Shown here piece after piece: positions 25,353-34,241 of a DNA stretch of 64,000 nucleotides; position 1 is the first letter of the stretch, and each line of letters starts with the position of its first letter. Made by a program: the position numbers and the translations under genes. The DNA is from CAJCJE01 sp035948315. Its GTDB lineage: Bacteria; Actinomycetota; Actinomycetes; Mycobacteriales; Pseudonocardiaceae. Under the pieces are notes generated by a model. It ran no database searches. It saw nothing but the letters and a program-made list of their open reading frames with translations, and was not told the origin of the DNA. The DNA is taken from positions 1 through 64,000 of the forward strand of contig DASZJG010000073.1 of NCBI GenBank assembly GCA_035948315.1. The letters are read 5' to 3'.

Positions 25353-26474
25353 TCAACGAGGCGCCGGTGGGTTCTCCCGCCGGCGCCTCGTCGTCAGTTG
25401 GTAGACCCGCTCCGCGTTGTCGCGGGCGAGCAGGCCGACGATCCGGTGCGCGTCGGCCGAGGGCACCTCGCCCGCGCGCAGGAACTCCGCCAGCGCGCGG
25501 CGGAACAGCAGGCTGCCCAGGTGGTAGCACTCGGCAAGGCCGAACGCGTCGCTGGAGAACAGCACCTTGCCGAACGGCGCCAGTTCCAGCAGTTCCGCCA
25601 GCACCGCGCCGGCCCGGAACCCGACGTTGTGCGTCGCCAGGCCGACGTCGACGAACACGTGGCCGAAGACCTGCGCCAGGTAGGCGGCCTCGCGCTGGTA
25701 GGGATAGTTGTGCAGCAACAGGATCGGCACGCCGGCGCTCTCCGTGTTGCGCAGCAGTTCGGTGAGCAGCAGCGGATCGGCCTTGTGCAGGTCGACGTCG
25801 CGGTCGCCGTAGCCGACGTGGAACTGCACGGGCAGGCCGAGATCGATGCCGGTCCAGATCAGGAACCGGTGCAGCACCGGATGCGTCAGCCGCGTCGATC
25901 CGGATGCCTGCCACGCGCCGGCCGCGAACCGCACCTGCCGGTCCGTCGGCCGTTCGCCGGCCAGTTCCAGGCCGAACCGGTAGGCCACGATCGACTTGCA
26001 GCCGATCGCGTGCACGGCCTGCGCGGCGAGTTCGGCCCGAAACGCGTCCGGGAAGGCCACCTCGTCGGTCCGGGCGAGCACCTCCTCGGCAACGGATTCC
26101 AGCCGGATGATCCGCTCCGCGCGGGCGCCCGCCAACGTGCCGAGTTCGTCCACTGTGGTCAGTTCGTCGGCGCGGAAGCCGTCGTCGACGAGGAAGGTGT
26201 CGATGCCGGCCGCGCGCAGGAATCGCCGGTTCACCTCGGCGGCACCGAGTTCCGCGCGCCGCGCCAGGTAGTCATCGGCCGGCGCGTGCGCGGGCAGGTC
26301 GAGCACGGGCGCGCACCAGCGCCGCACGGCCAGACCGATCGACGAGTCGAACAGGCTGGTACCCAACGGCGACACCGCGTCCGCCTCGGTCAGCAACTCC
26401 TCGAACCCGGCCCGGTCGAGGTCCCGCGTGACCAGGCCGTGGCAGTGGTGGTCGATCAGCAGCGGCTCGGTCAT
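25353..26474 (-). CDS. Amidohydrolase 2 family protein (FluG N-terminal-like)
   Basis: The product is 373 residues. LLIDHHCHGLVTRDLDRAGF gives the HxH metal pair at the start of a TIM barrel; FHVGYGDRDVDLHKADPLLL, LLHNYPYQREAAYLAQVF and VLFSSDAFGLAECYHLG supply further metal and catalytic residues of PF04909. In FluG-type proteins this domain is fused to a glutamine-synthetase-like domain; here the partner is encoded divergently. Its ATG overlaps the stop of the APC permease gene by 4 bp. It probably hydrolyses a gamma-glutamyl amide or a related compound, but the substrate is not known. Confidence 0.82.
   Translation of the reverse strand: MTEPLLIDHHCHGLVTRDLDRAGFEELLTEADAVSPLGTSLFDSSIGLAVRRWCAPVLDLPAHAPADDYLARRAELGAAEVNRRFLRAAGIDTFLVDDGFRADELTTVDELGTLAGARAERIIRLESVAEEVLARTDEVAFPDAFRAELAAQAVHAIGCKSIVAYRFGLELAGERPTDRQVRFAAGAWQASGSTRLTHPVLHRFLIWTGIDLGLPVQFHVGYGDRDVDLHKADPLLLTELLRNTESAGVPILLLHNYPYQREAAYLAQVFGHVFVDVGLATHNVGFRAGAVLAELLELAPFGKVLFSSDAFGLAECYHLGSLLFRRALAEFLRAGEVPSADAHRIVGLLARDNAERVYQLTTRRRRENPPAPR
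25356..25391. terminator. Hairpin at the peptidase/amidohydrolase convergent junction
   Basis: ACGAGGCGCCGG (25356-25367) pairs perfectly with CCGGCGCCTCGT (25380-25391), giving a 12-bp stem with a 12-nt loop. It lies 11 bp past the peptidase stop and inside the last codons of the convergent amidohydrolase gene. Confidence 0.65.
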
Positions 26475-27937
26475 GCCGACTCGTCCATCCTGGCCAGTTC
26501 GGCGCCGACGCGTCGCGCCACGTTCGGCGCGAGTAGCACGAACACCAGCGCGACCAACAGAATCCCGCCGGCGACGACCGGGAACCACTTCGCCGCGCCG
26601 CTGGTCGGATACGGCACGACGTTGGTGTAGACGGTGTAGCCGAGCAGCACGACCGCGCCGATCGGGAACACGATCTGCCACCAGGGCACGGCCATCTTGC
26701 GCGTGAAGAACACCAGCCGGGCCGCGCCGAGCGTGGCAAGCAGGTAGATGATCAGCAGGATCAGCGTGCCGATCGTGCCGGACCAGGCGAACGTGTCGGT
26801 CGCGGTCGCGTGGAAGGCCAGCCCGCACAGTGCGATGATGCCCGCCGCGATGCCGGCCACCCAGGTCGCGGCAACGGCAGGCGTACCGCGCCCGGTCACC
26901 GAGCTCAGCCTGGTCGCCCTGCCCGCGTCGCGCCCCAGCGCGAACAGCAGCCGGGAGGCGCCGACGATGCTGGCCAGGCAGCAGCCGAACGCGCTGATCG
27001 CGGCGCCGATGCTGATCAGATCGCCCACCCAGGAACTCGCGTAGCTGCCGCTGAGCTGGCCGAGCAACGAGGGCGACGCGACGAAGTTCGCGACGGATTT
27101 GTCGTCGGTGCCGAAGGCCATCATCTCGATCGCGGTGACCACCACGAAGTAGATGCCGCCGAAGATCGCGGTGCCCAGGATCGCGCGCGGAATGGCGCGC
27201 TTCGGTTCGTTGGTCTCCTCGCCGAGCGTCGCCGCGGCCTCGAAGCCGCCGAAGGAGAGGAACCCGAACACCGCGCCGAGGAACACGCCGGACCAACCGG
27301 TGCCGGGCGCGAAGGTGAACACGCTGAGCGTGAAGTGCTTGCCGGTCGGTGCGGTGCCGCTGATCAGCCGCACCGCGATCACCACGGTGACCAGCAGGAT
27401 CAGCGCGATGGTCGCGCCCTCGATGCCGAGCAGCAGGCTCGTCGCACGCCGCGCCGGCACCACGGCGAGCAGCCAACAGCCGATCAGCGCTGTACCTACC
27501 AGTACGTATGGTCCCCAACTCGGCGGGTTCGGCCAGATGCCGACCTCCGACAGGAACGCGGTGCCGAGGTTGCCGGCCGCGCACGCGGTCACCACCGCGA
27601 AGAACGTGTACACGCCGAGCAGGCCGATTCCGGACACGACGCCTGCGCGCGAGCCGAGCGTCGCGCCCACGAACGCGTACACCGAGCCGGCGTGTTGGTA
27701 GTACCGGCAGAGCATGACGAACCCGTAGGCGACGAACAGCACGCCGAGTCCGGAGAGCACAAAAGACAGCGGAACAGCCCGACCGGCTGCACTCGCGGTC
27801 TGCTGCGGATTGATGTTGGCCGCCATGCTCGGCGCCATCAGGGCTATGGACAGGCCGACCGCCTGCCATACGGACAGATTCCTGCGCAGCGCACTTCTGG
27901 CGGGCGCGACCGCATCTGTTGTCGCCATGTTGTTCAT
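26471..27937 (-). CDS. APC-superfamily amino acid/amine permease
   Basis: The product is 488 residues with about twelve membrane helices. The N-terminus reads LSVWQAVGLSIALMAPSMAA, a broken-helix substrate site, and FGFLSFGGFEAAATLGEETNEPKRAIP is the helix 6 signature of the APC family. It probably imports the amine or amino acid handled by the co-transcribed amidohydrolase and the divergent glutamine-synthetase-like enzyme. Starts at ATG 27937 and 27928 are both possible, and neither has a strong binding site. Confidence 0.88.
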   Translation of the reverse strand: MNNMATTDAVAPARSALRRNLSVWQAVGLSIALMAPSMAANINPQQTASAAGRAVPLSFVLSGLGVLFVAYGFVMLCRYYQHAGSVYAFVGATLGSRAGVVSGIGLLGVYTFFAVVTACAAGNLGTAFLSEVGIWPNPPSWGPYVLVGTALIGCWLLAVVPARRATSLLLGIEGATIALILLVTVVIAVRLISGTAPTGKHFTLSVFTFAPGTGWSGVFLGAVFGFLSFGGFEAAATLGEETNEPKRAIPRAILGTAIFGGIYFVVVTAIEMMAFGTDDKSVANFVASPSLLGQLSGSYASSWVGDLISIGAAISAFGCCLASIVGASRLLFALGRDAGRATRLSSVTGRGTPAVAATWVAGIAAGIIALCGLAFHATATDTFAWSGTIGTLILLIIYLLATLGAARLVFFTRKMAVPWWQIVFPIGAVVLLGYTVYTNVVPYPTSGAAKWFPVVAGGILLVALVFVLLAPNVARRVGAELARMDESA

Positions 27938-27955
27938 GGTCGACCGCGCGCCTGG

Positions 27956-27984
27956 TTGACGGCAACCGTCCGGCCCGATAGGCA
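27956..27984 (+). promoter_or_regulatory. Predicted promoter of the glutamine-synthetase-like gene
   Basis: TTGACG (27956-27961) and TAGGCA (27979-27984) are 17 bp apart, about 40 bp before the GTG start. It lies in the 89-bp gap shared with the divergent permease operon. Confidence 0.4.
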
Positions 27985-28026
27985 GGCACCGCACACGGGC
28001 GGGGACGAGGGGCGAGGGGCGACATC

Positions 28027-29406
28027 GTGGATGAGCAGGATCGGCGGCGCGCGCAGGAGCGGGCTCAGGAGATTCAACGCGCGCTTGCCGAGCAGGACGT
28101 GCACACGGTGGCCGTCACCTATGTCGACAATGTCGGCATCACCAGGGTGAAGGGTGTACCACTGGCCACACTGGACTCGGTGGCCGCGTGGGGGGTCGGC
28201 ATCTCGCCGGTGTTCGACGCGTTCGGCTTCGACGACATCCCGGTGACCGGCCGATTCGCCCCGGGCGCCGTCGGCGACCTGCGCATGCACCCGGACCTGG
28301 AGCGGATCACCGTGCTGGCCGCGCAGCCGGGCTGGGCGTTGGCGCCGGGCGAGCGCTACGACCAGGAGGGTGAGCCGCACCCGTTCGATCAGCGCATGCT
28401 CACCAGGAAAGCAGTGGCCGCACTGGCCGAACAGGGCTACACGGCCAAGGCCGCGATCGAGGTCGAGTGGGTGATCGGCCTGCCCGGCAGCGGCGACGAG
28501 TTCATCCCCGCCGTGCACGGCCCCGCCTACGGCATGGCGCGCCTGGTCGAACGCTCCGACTACCTGGGCGACCTGCTGACCGCGTTGGCGCGGCAGAACG
28601 TCGCGGTCGTGCAGGTGCATCCCGAGTACGCGGCCGGGCAGTTGGAGTTGTCGGTCGCGGCCGAGGATCCGGTCGGCGCTGCGGACACCTACGTGCTGGT
28701 GCGCGAGACGATCCGGGCGATCAGCCAGCAGCACGGCCTGCGCGTCTCGTTCTCGCCCAAGGTGCTCGCCGACGGCGTTGGCAACGGCGGGCATGTGCAC
28801 CTGAGCATCGCCAAGGACGGTAAGAACCTGTTCGCGGGCGGGTCCGGCCGGTTCGGCATGACGCCGACCGCCGAGTCGTTCGCGGCGGGCATCCTGGGCC
28901 GGCTGCCCGCGCTGCTGGTGGTCGGCGCGCCGTCCGTGGCCAGCTACCTGCGGCTGATCCCGCAGCATTGGGCCGGCGCCTACGCGGCGTGGGGCCTTGA
29001 GAACCGGGAAACCGCGCTGCGCCTGGTCACCGGCCCGGTCGGCAACCGGGAGAACGCGGCGAACATCGAGATCAAGTGCTTCGACCAGACCGCCAACCCG
29101 TACCTGGCCATCGCCGGTCTGCTGTTCGCCGGACTGGCCGGCATCAACGAGCAGGCCACCCTCGCCGAGCCGATCGACGTCGACCCGGCCACGCTGGGCA
29201 CCAAGGAACTGCTGCGGCACGGCATCCGCCCGCTGCCCGCGTCGCTGGGCGAGGCGGTGAGCGCGTTCGAGGCGGACCAGACGCTGTTCGAGGCGTTCGG
29301 CGAACCGCTCGCCACCACGCTCGTCGACCTGCGCAGGGCCGAGGTCGAGCACTTCGCCAAGGCGACGCCGGAGGAGGTCGCGGCCGCCCTGCGCTGGGTA
29401 CATTGA
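28027..29406 (+). CDS. Glutamine synthetase-like gamma-glutamyl ligase
   Basis: The product is 459 residues with the beta-grasp N-terminus and the catalytic domain of the GS-I fold. Motifs include AAIEVEWVIGLP, VSFSPKVLADGVGNGGHVHLS, LRLVTGPVGNRENAANIEIK and FDQTANPYLAIAGLLFAGL. The genes around it (permease, amidohydrolase, nitrilase) point to a ligase that joins glutamate to an amine, as in GlnA2/GlnA4 of Streptomyces or the C-terminal part of FluG, and not to the housekeeping enzyme. The residues that set amine preference cannot be judged by eye. Confidence 0.85.
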   Translation: MDEQDRRRAQERAQEIQRALAEQDVHTVAVTYVDNVGITRVKGVPLATLDSVAAWGVGISPVFDAFGFDDIPVTGRFAPGAVGDLRMHPDLERITVLAAQPGWALAPGERYDQEGEPHPFDQRMLTRKAVAALAEQGYTAKAAIEVEWVIGLPGSGDEFIPAVHGPAYGMARLVERSDYLGDLLTALARQNVAVVQVHPEYAAGQLELSVAAEDPVGAADTYVLVRETIRAISQQHGLRVSFSPKVLADGVGNGGHVHLSIAKDGKNLFAGGSGRFGMTPTAESFAAGILGRLPALLVVGAPSVASYLRLIPQHWAGAYAAWGLENRETALRLVTGPVGNRENAANIEIKCFDQTANPYLAIAGLLFAGLAGINEQATLAEPIDVDPATLGTKELLRHGIRPLPASLGEAVSAFEADQTLFEAFGEPLATTLVDLRRAEVEHFAKATPEEVAAALRWVH

Positions 29407-29432
29407 ATCGGGGTGCTGGGTACATTGAGCCG

Positions 29433-30230
29433 GTGACTACCGTTGCCGTTGCGCAGTTCTCCGCCGGGCTGGACAAGGACGTCAACCGCAAGCTGGTCGT
29501 CGAGGCGGTCGAGGCCGCCGCCGAGCGGGGCGCCGATCTCGTCGTCACGCCCGAGTACTCGATGTACTGGGACGCCAGGAACACCGGCGCGGACCCGAAC
29601 CACCCCGAGTCGCTGGACGGCCCGTTCGTCACCGCGGTGCGGGAAGTCGCGCGGGCCAAGGGGATCGCCGTGGTCGCCGGCATGACCGAGACCGTGGACG
29701 ACGACGAGCGGCCGTCGAACACGCTGGTCGCGGTGGATTCAGCGGGCGAACTGCTCGGCGTGTACCGGAAGGTGCACCTCTACGACGCGTTCGGCTTCCG
29801 CGAGTCGGACACGATCCGGCCCGCGCCGATCACCGCGCCGCTCACCTTCACCGTCGGTGACCTCACCTTCGGCACCATGACCTGCTACGACCTGCGCTTC
29901 CCGGAAATGGCCAGGACGCTGGTGGACGCGGGCGCGAACGCGCTGATCCTGCCGGCCGCCTGGGTGGTCGGGCCGGCCAAGGAGGACCAGTGGACGACGC
30001 TGGTCCGGGCGCGCGCCATCGAGAACACCGTCTATGTGTGCGCCGCAGGCCAGACCGGGCCGTACTGCGCCGGTCAGAGCCTGATCGCGGACCCGATGGG
30101 CGCGGTCGCCGCGAGTGCGGGCGAGTCGCCGGGTCTGGCGATCGCGCGGCTGTCCACCGACCGGATCGAGGCGGTCCGCGCGAAGAACCCGTCGCTTGCC
30201 AACCGCCGCTTCAAGGTCATTCCCGCCTGA
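29433..30230 (+). CDS. Nitrilase-family carbon-nitrogen hydrolase
   Basis: The product is 265 residues from GTG 29433. The E-K-C triad is visible in VVTPEYSMYWD (Glu), GVYRKVHLYDAFG (Lys) and GTMTCYDLRFPEMA (Cys). The LYDAFGFRESD stretch and size match the amidase branch that includes omega-amidase and deaminated-glutathione amidase, not true nitrilases. It probably removes ammonia from an amide made or released in the amine pathway encoded just upstream. The junction with the upstream gene contains a 13-bp direct repeat (CTGGGTACATTGA), 22 bp apart. Confidence 0.88.
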   Translation: MTTVAVAQFSAGLDKDVNRKLVVEAVEAAAERGADLVVTPEYSMYWDARNTGADPNHPESLDGPFVTAVREVARAKGIAVVAGMTETVDDDERPSNTLVAVDSAGELLGVYRKVHLYDAFGFRESDTIRPAPITAPLTFTVGDLTFGTMTCYDLRFPEMARTLVDAGANALILPAAWVVGPAKEDQWTTLVRARAIENTVYVCAAGQTGPYCAGQSLIADPMGAVAASAGESPGLAIARLSTDRIEAVRAKNPSLANRRFKVIPA

Positions 30231-30248
30231 GCGCACTTGCACGAAGGT

Positions 30249-30264
30249 GTGAACCGTAGTTCAC
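30249..30264. promoter_or_regulatory. Palindromic TetR operator candidate
   Basis: GTGAAC-CGTA-GTTCAC is a perfect inverted repeat with 6-bp arms, 7 bp before the GTG of the TetR gene. Its position suits autorepression of the tetR-aidB unit. Confidence 0.5.
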
Positions 30265-30271
30265 TACTTGC

Positions 30272-30883
30272 GTGCCGTACCGACGCACGCCTGCCGTACA
30301 GGCCAAGCTGGACGCCTCCCGTGAGGCGATCCGCCGTGCCGCCATCGCCCTGCTCGCCGAGTCGGGCTACGCGGGCTGTTCGATCTCGGCCGTCGCGGCC
30401 CGCGCAGGCGTCGCGACCGGCACCGTCTACAAGCACTTCCCCAGCAAGTCCGACCTGTTCACCGAGGTGTTCCGGTACTGCGCGGGCCACGAGGTGGCCA
30501 TCGCGACCGAGGCAGCCGGCGAGTCCGGGCCGGCCGCCGAGCGGATCACCGCGTACGTGGAGACCTTCGCCAACCGCGCGCTGAAGTCCCCGCGCCTGGC
30601 CTACGCCCTGCTCACCGAGCCGGTCGAGGAGGCCGTCGAGGCCGAACGGTTGATCTACCGGCGGGCGCACCGCGACGTCATCGCCGACATCATCGCGGAC
30701 GGCGTGCGCACCGGCGCGCTGCCGCCGCAGAACCCGACATACGCGGCGTCCGCCGCGGTCGGCGCGCTCAGCGAGGGCCTGGTCGGCCCGCTCGCCGCCG
30801 GCACGCCCGACGTGGACACCGTGCCGTCCCTGGTCCAGTTCATTCTGCGCGCCATCGGAGGATTTGATGCCAGCAACGCGTGA
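30272..30883 (+). CDS. TetR-family transcriptional regulator
   Basis: The product is 203 residues. The DNA-binding part is IRRAAIALLAESGYAGCSISAVAARAGVATGTVYKHFPSK, a standard TetR helix-turn-helix. The ligand domain has no recognisable signature. Its 3' end overlaps the AidB-like gene by 17 bp, so the two are one transcript, and the operator just upstream suggests that it controls both. The inducer may be an acyl-CoA or fatty acid, by analogy with regulators that sit beside acyl-CoA dehydrogenases. Confidence 0.9.
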   Translation: MPYRRTPAVQAKLDASREAIRRAAIALLAESGYAGCSISAVAARAGVATGTVYKHFPSKSDLFTEVFRYCAGHEVAIATEAAGESGPAAERITAYVETFANRALKSPRLAYALLTEPVEEAVEAERLIYRRAHRDVIADIIADGVRTGALPPQNPTYAASAAVGALSEGLVGPLAAGTPDVDTVPSLVQFILRAIGGFDASNA

Positions 30884-32513
30884 GGTGACCAACCAGGTCC
30901 CGCCCCTGGTCGGCCACGACGTCGCCCAGGACACGACGCTGCTCGACGGTCTGCGCCGCGAAGGCGCCGGCTGGGCCGAGGCGCAACTGCACGAGTTGGG
31001 CAGGCTGGCCGGTACCGAACAGGCCATCGAATGGGGCCGGCAGGCCAACACCAACCCGCCCGTGCTGCGCACCCACGACCGGTACGGCAACCGCATCGAC
31101 GAGGTCGCGTTCCACCCCGCCTGGCACGAACTGATGACCATCGCCGTGCGCAGCGGTCTACAGGCCGCGCCGTGGCAGGAGCCACCGGGGCCTGATTCGA
31201 GGCTCGGCGCGCACGTGGCCCGCGCGGCCAAGATGCTGGTGTGGGGCCAGATCGAGGCCGGTCATCTGTGCCCGGTGTCGATGACCTACGCGATCGTGCC
31301 CGCGCTGCGCCGCAACCCCGGCCTCGCCGCCACCTACGAACCGCTGCTCGCCGCCCGCGAGTACGACTTCGGCCTGCGCGTGCCGACCGAGAAGCGCGGC
31401 CTGATCGCCGGCATGTCCATGACCGAGAAGCAGGGCGGCTCGGACGTGCGCGCGAACACCACAAGCGCGACCCCGACCGGCGACGGCGTGTATCGGCTCA
31501 CCGGCCACAAGTGGTTCACCTCGGCCCCCATGTCGGACCTGTTCCTGACGCTGGCCAAGGCGCCCGGCGGTCTGTCCTGCTTCCTGCTCCCCCGCGTGCT
31601 GCCGGACGGCTCGCGCAACACGATCTTCCTCCAGCGGCTCAAGGACAAGCTGGGCAACAAGTCCAACGCCTCCGCCGAGATCGAGTACGACGGCGCGGTC
31701 GGCTGGCTGGTCGGCCCGGAGGGCAAGGGCGTGCAGACCATCGTCGAGATGGTCAACCTGACCCGCCTTGACTGCGTGATCGCGTCCGCCGGCACGATGC
31801 GCGCCGGCCTGGTCGCGGCGACGCACCACGCGACCTACCGCCGCGCGTTCGGCCGCGAGCTGATCAAGCAGCCGCTGATGGCCAACGTGCTCGCCGACCT
31901 GACCGTCGAGTCCGAAGCCGCGACCACGGTCGCGATGCGCCTGGCCGGCGCGACCGACCGGCTGGCCGGTGGCGACGAGGCGGAGGCCAGCTTCCGCAGG
32001 CTCGCGCTGGCGGTCACCAAGTACTGGGTGTGCAAGCGCGCGCCCAGCCACGTGGTCGAGGCGCTGGAATGCCTCGGTGGCAACGGATACATCGAGGATT
32101 CCGACCTGCCCCGGCTCTACCGCGAGGCACCGCTGGCGTCCATTTGGGAGGGTTCGGGCAACGTGGCGGCGCTGGACGCGTTGCGCGCCATGGGCCGTCA
32201 GCCGGAGTCGCTGGACGCCTACTTCGCCGAGGTCGACGCGTCGGCGGGTGCCGACCACCGGCTGGACGAGGCGACCGAGCGGCTGCGCAAGGATCTGGCC
32301 AACCTCGACGACATCGAGACGCGGGCCCGCCGCATCGTGGAAACCATGGCCCTCGTGTTGCAGGGCGCGCTGCTGGTTCGGCACGGCGACCCGGCCGTCG
32401 CCGACGCGTTCTGCGCGTCGCGGCTCGGCGGTGACTGGGGCATCGCGTTCGGCACCCTCCCGGCCGGCATCAACACGTCCGCGATCCTGGACCGGGCCCG
32501 CGTCACGGCGTAG
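30867..32513 (+). CDS. Acyl-CoA dehydrogenase, AidB-like
   Basis: The product is 548 residues, longer than ordinary acyl-CoA dehydrogenases and the size of AidB. It starts with the AidB-type VTNQVPPLVGHDVAQDTTLLD, and contains SMTEKQGGSDVRANTT (FAD/substrate loop), YRLTGHKWFTSAPMSD and ALECLGGNGYIEDSDLPRLYRE, which carries the glutamate of the family. E. coli AidB is induced by alkylation damage and binds DNA as well as FAD. The ATG at 30867 has GGAGG 5 nt upstream. No ada or alkA gene is nearby, so a role in alkylation stress is an inference. Confidence 0.85.
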   Translation: MPATREVTNQVPPLVGHDVAQDTTLLDGLRREGAGWAEAQLHELGRLAGTEQAIEWGRQANTNPPVLRTHDRYGNRIDEVAFHPAWHELMTIAVRSGLQAAPWQEPPGPDSRLGAHVARAAKMLVWGQIEAGHLCPVSMTYAIVPALRRNPGLAATYEPLLAAREYDFGLRVPTEKRGLIAGMSMTEKQGGSDVRANTTSATPTGDGVYRLTGHKWFTSAPMSDLFLTLAKAPGGLSCFLLPRVLPDGSRNTIFLQRLKDKLGNKSNASAEIEYDGAVGWLVGPEGKGVQTIVEMVNLTRLDCVIASAGTMRAGLVAATHHATYRRAFGRELIKQPLMANVLADLTVESEAATTVAMRLAGATDRLAGGDEAEASFRRLALAVTKYWVCKRAPSHVVEALECLGGNGYIEDSDLPRLYREAPLASIWEGSGNVAALDALRAMGRQPESLDAYFAEVDASAGADHRLDEATERLRKDLANLDDIETRARRIVETMALVLQGALLVRHGDPAVADAFCASRLGGDWGIAFGTLPAGINTSAILDRARVTA

Positions 32514-32514
32514 T

Positions 32515-33543
32515 TCACGCCGCCGCGCGCTCCCCGACCGGCCTGCGGCGCAGCCCGGCCTCGCCGATGGCCGGCGTCCGGTAGGCCATGTCGAGGAAGC
32601 CGATGTCGGTGCCGGGCGGCACGATCTCGTCGATCTGGTCCAGAATTTCGTCGTCCAGCCCGATCTCGGCGCCGGCCAGCAGGTCGTCGAGGTGCGGCAT
32701 GATGCGCGGGCCGATGATCGCGGAGGTCACGCCCGGATGTGCGACGACGAAGGCCATGGCCAGGTGGGTCAGGGAGAGGCCGGCCTTCTCGGCGAGCGGA
32801 ATCAGCTGCTCGACCACGTCCAGCCTGCGTTCGTCGCTGAAGTACTTGAAGCCGAAGCCGGCCCGGAGGCTGTCGTGCGGCGCTCCCTTGCGGATCCGGC
32901 CGGTGAGCAGGCCGCCGGCGAGCGGGCTGTAGACCAGCGTGCCCATGCCGTAGCGCTGGCAGACCGGCAGCACCTCGTTCTCGATACCGCGGTTGAGCAG
33001 CGAGTAGGTCGGCTGCTCGGTGCGGAAGCGCTGCAACCCGCGCCGCTCCGCGACCCACTGCGCCTCGACGATGTCCGAGGCCGGGAAGGACGACGTGCCG
33101 ATGGCGCGGATCTTGCCGGCTCGCATCAGGTCGGTCAGCGCGGAGAGCGTCTCCTCGACGTCGGTGTCCGGCGCGGGCCGGTGCAGTTGGTAGAGGTCGA
33201 CGTGGTCGGTGCCGAGCCTGCGCAGCGAGTCGTCGAGCGCGCGCACCAGCCAGCGCCGCGACCCGCCCGCCATGTTGGGGTCATCGCCCATCGGCAGCCA
33301 TGCCTTGGTGGCCAGCACGACGTTGTCCCGGCGGCCCTTGAGCGCCTTGCCGACGATCTCCTCGGACTCGCCGTGCGCGTAGGCGTCCGCGGTGTCGATG
33401 AAGTTGATGCCCGCGTCCAGAGCCTGGTGAATGATCCGGATCGAGTCGTCGTGGTCGGTGTTGCCGTGCGCGCCGAACATCATCGCGCCCAGGCAGTACG
33501 GGCTGACCTTGATCCCGGTCCGGCCCAGCGTGCGGTACTGCAT
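32515..33543 (-). CDS. Aldo/keto reductase
   Basis: The product is 342 residues with the TIM-barrel plan: MQYRTLGRTGIKVSPYCLGAM, FIDTADAYAHGESEEIVGKAL (Asp and Tyr of the tetrad), VVLATKAWLPMG (Lys) and HVDLYQLHRPAP (His). It reduces an aldehyde or ketone with NADPH. The divergent TetR gene and two palindromes between them indicate substrate-induced expression. The stop codon is one base from the end of the convergent AidB-like gene. Confidence 0.9.
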   Translation of the reverse strand: MQYRTLGRTGIKVSPYCLGAMMFGAHGNTDHDDSIRIIHQALDAGINFIDTADAYAHGESEEIVGKALKGRRDNVVLATKAWLPMGDDPNMAGGSRRWLVRALDDSLRRLGTDHVDLYQLHRPAPDTDVEETLSALTDLMRAGKIRAIGTSSFPASDIVEAQWVAERRGLQRFRTEQPTYSLLNRGIENEVLPVCQRYGMGTLVYSPLAGGLLTGRIRKGAPHDSLRAGFGFKYFSDERRLDVVEQLIPLAEKAGLSLTHLAMAFVVAHPGVTSAIIGPRIMPHLDDLLAGAEIGLDDEILDQIDEIVPPGTDIGFLDMAYRTPAIGEAGLRRRPVGERAAA

Positions 33544-33574
33544 GATCGACCTCCTGAGGTACCCTGAACAAAGC

Positions 33575-33611
33575 GGAACTACGTTCCAGAACTATACGGA
33601 ACATTGTTCCG
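33575..33611. promoter_or_regulatory. Pair of TetR operators between the reductase and its regulator
   Basis: GGAAC-TAC-GTTCC (33575-33587) and CGGAAC-ATT-GTTCCG (33597-33611) are two perfect inverted repeats of the same form. Their centres are 23 bp apart. They lie between the two start codons, where binding would block both transcripts. Confidence 0.65.
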
Positions 33612-33633
33612 CTTATGCAAGCGGAGGAGCAGC

Positions 33634-34218
33634 GTGACTGAGGACACCCCCAACCAGCCGGCCCGCCGGGTGCGCGCCGACGCGCGCCGCAACATCGACG
33701 CGCTACTGGAGGCCGCCAAGGCCGTGTTCGCCGAGTCGGGCGTGGACGCCCCGGTCCGCGAGATCGCCGCGAAGGCCGGCGTCGGCGTCGGCACCGTCTA
33801 CCGCCACTTCCCGCAGCGCTCCGACCTGGTGATCGCCGTCTTCCAGCACTCGGTCGACGCCTGCGCCGACGCGGCCCGCGAGTTCGCCGCCGAGCACGAA
33901 CCCGACGAGGCGCTCACCCTCTGGCTGCGCCGCTACACCGACTTCATCGCCACCAAACGCGGCCTCGCCGCCGCCCTGCACTCCGGCGACCCCGCGTTCG
34001 AGCCGCTGCCCGCCTACTTCGACCAGCACCTCCGGCCCGCGCTGAAAACGCTCCTGGACGCCGCATCGGCCGCCGGCGCGGTGCGCGGCGACATCGACCC
34101 CAACGACCTGCTGCGCGCCGTCGCCAACCTCTGCCTCGCAGGCGACGACACCCGCACGGGCCACGCCCAGCGCATGGTCGACCTGCTCATCGACGGCTTG
34201 CGCTACCGGGCCGCCTGA
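33634..34218 (+). CDS. TetR-family transcriptional regulator
   Basis: The product is 194 residues from GTG 33634, with GGAGGAG upstream. The helix-turn-helix reads AVFAESGVDAPVREIAAKAGVGVGTVYRHFPQRSD. The C-terminal part resembles the TetR_C_33 group often found beside oxidoreductases. It very likely represses itself and the divergent aldo/keto reductase through the GGAAC-N3-GTTCC pair. Confidence 0.92.
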   Translation: MTEDTPNQPARRVRADARRNIDALLEAAKAVFAESGVDAPVREIAAKAGVGVGTVYRHFPQRSDLVIAVFQHSVDACADAAREFAAEHEPDEALTLWLRRYTDFIATKRGLAAALHSGDPAFEPLPAYFDQHLRPALKTLLDAASAAGAVRGDIDPNDLLRAVANLCLAGDDTRTGHAQRMVDLLIDGLRYRAA

Positions 34219-34241
34219 TGCGCAACCGCAGGGCAATGTTC

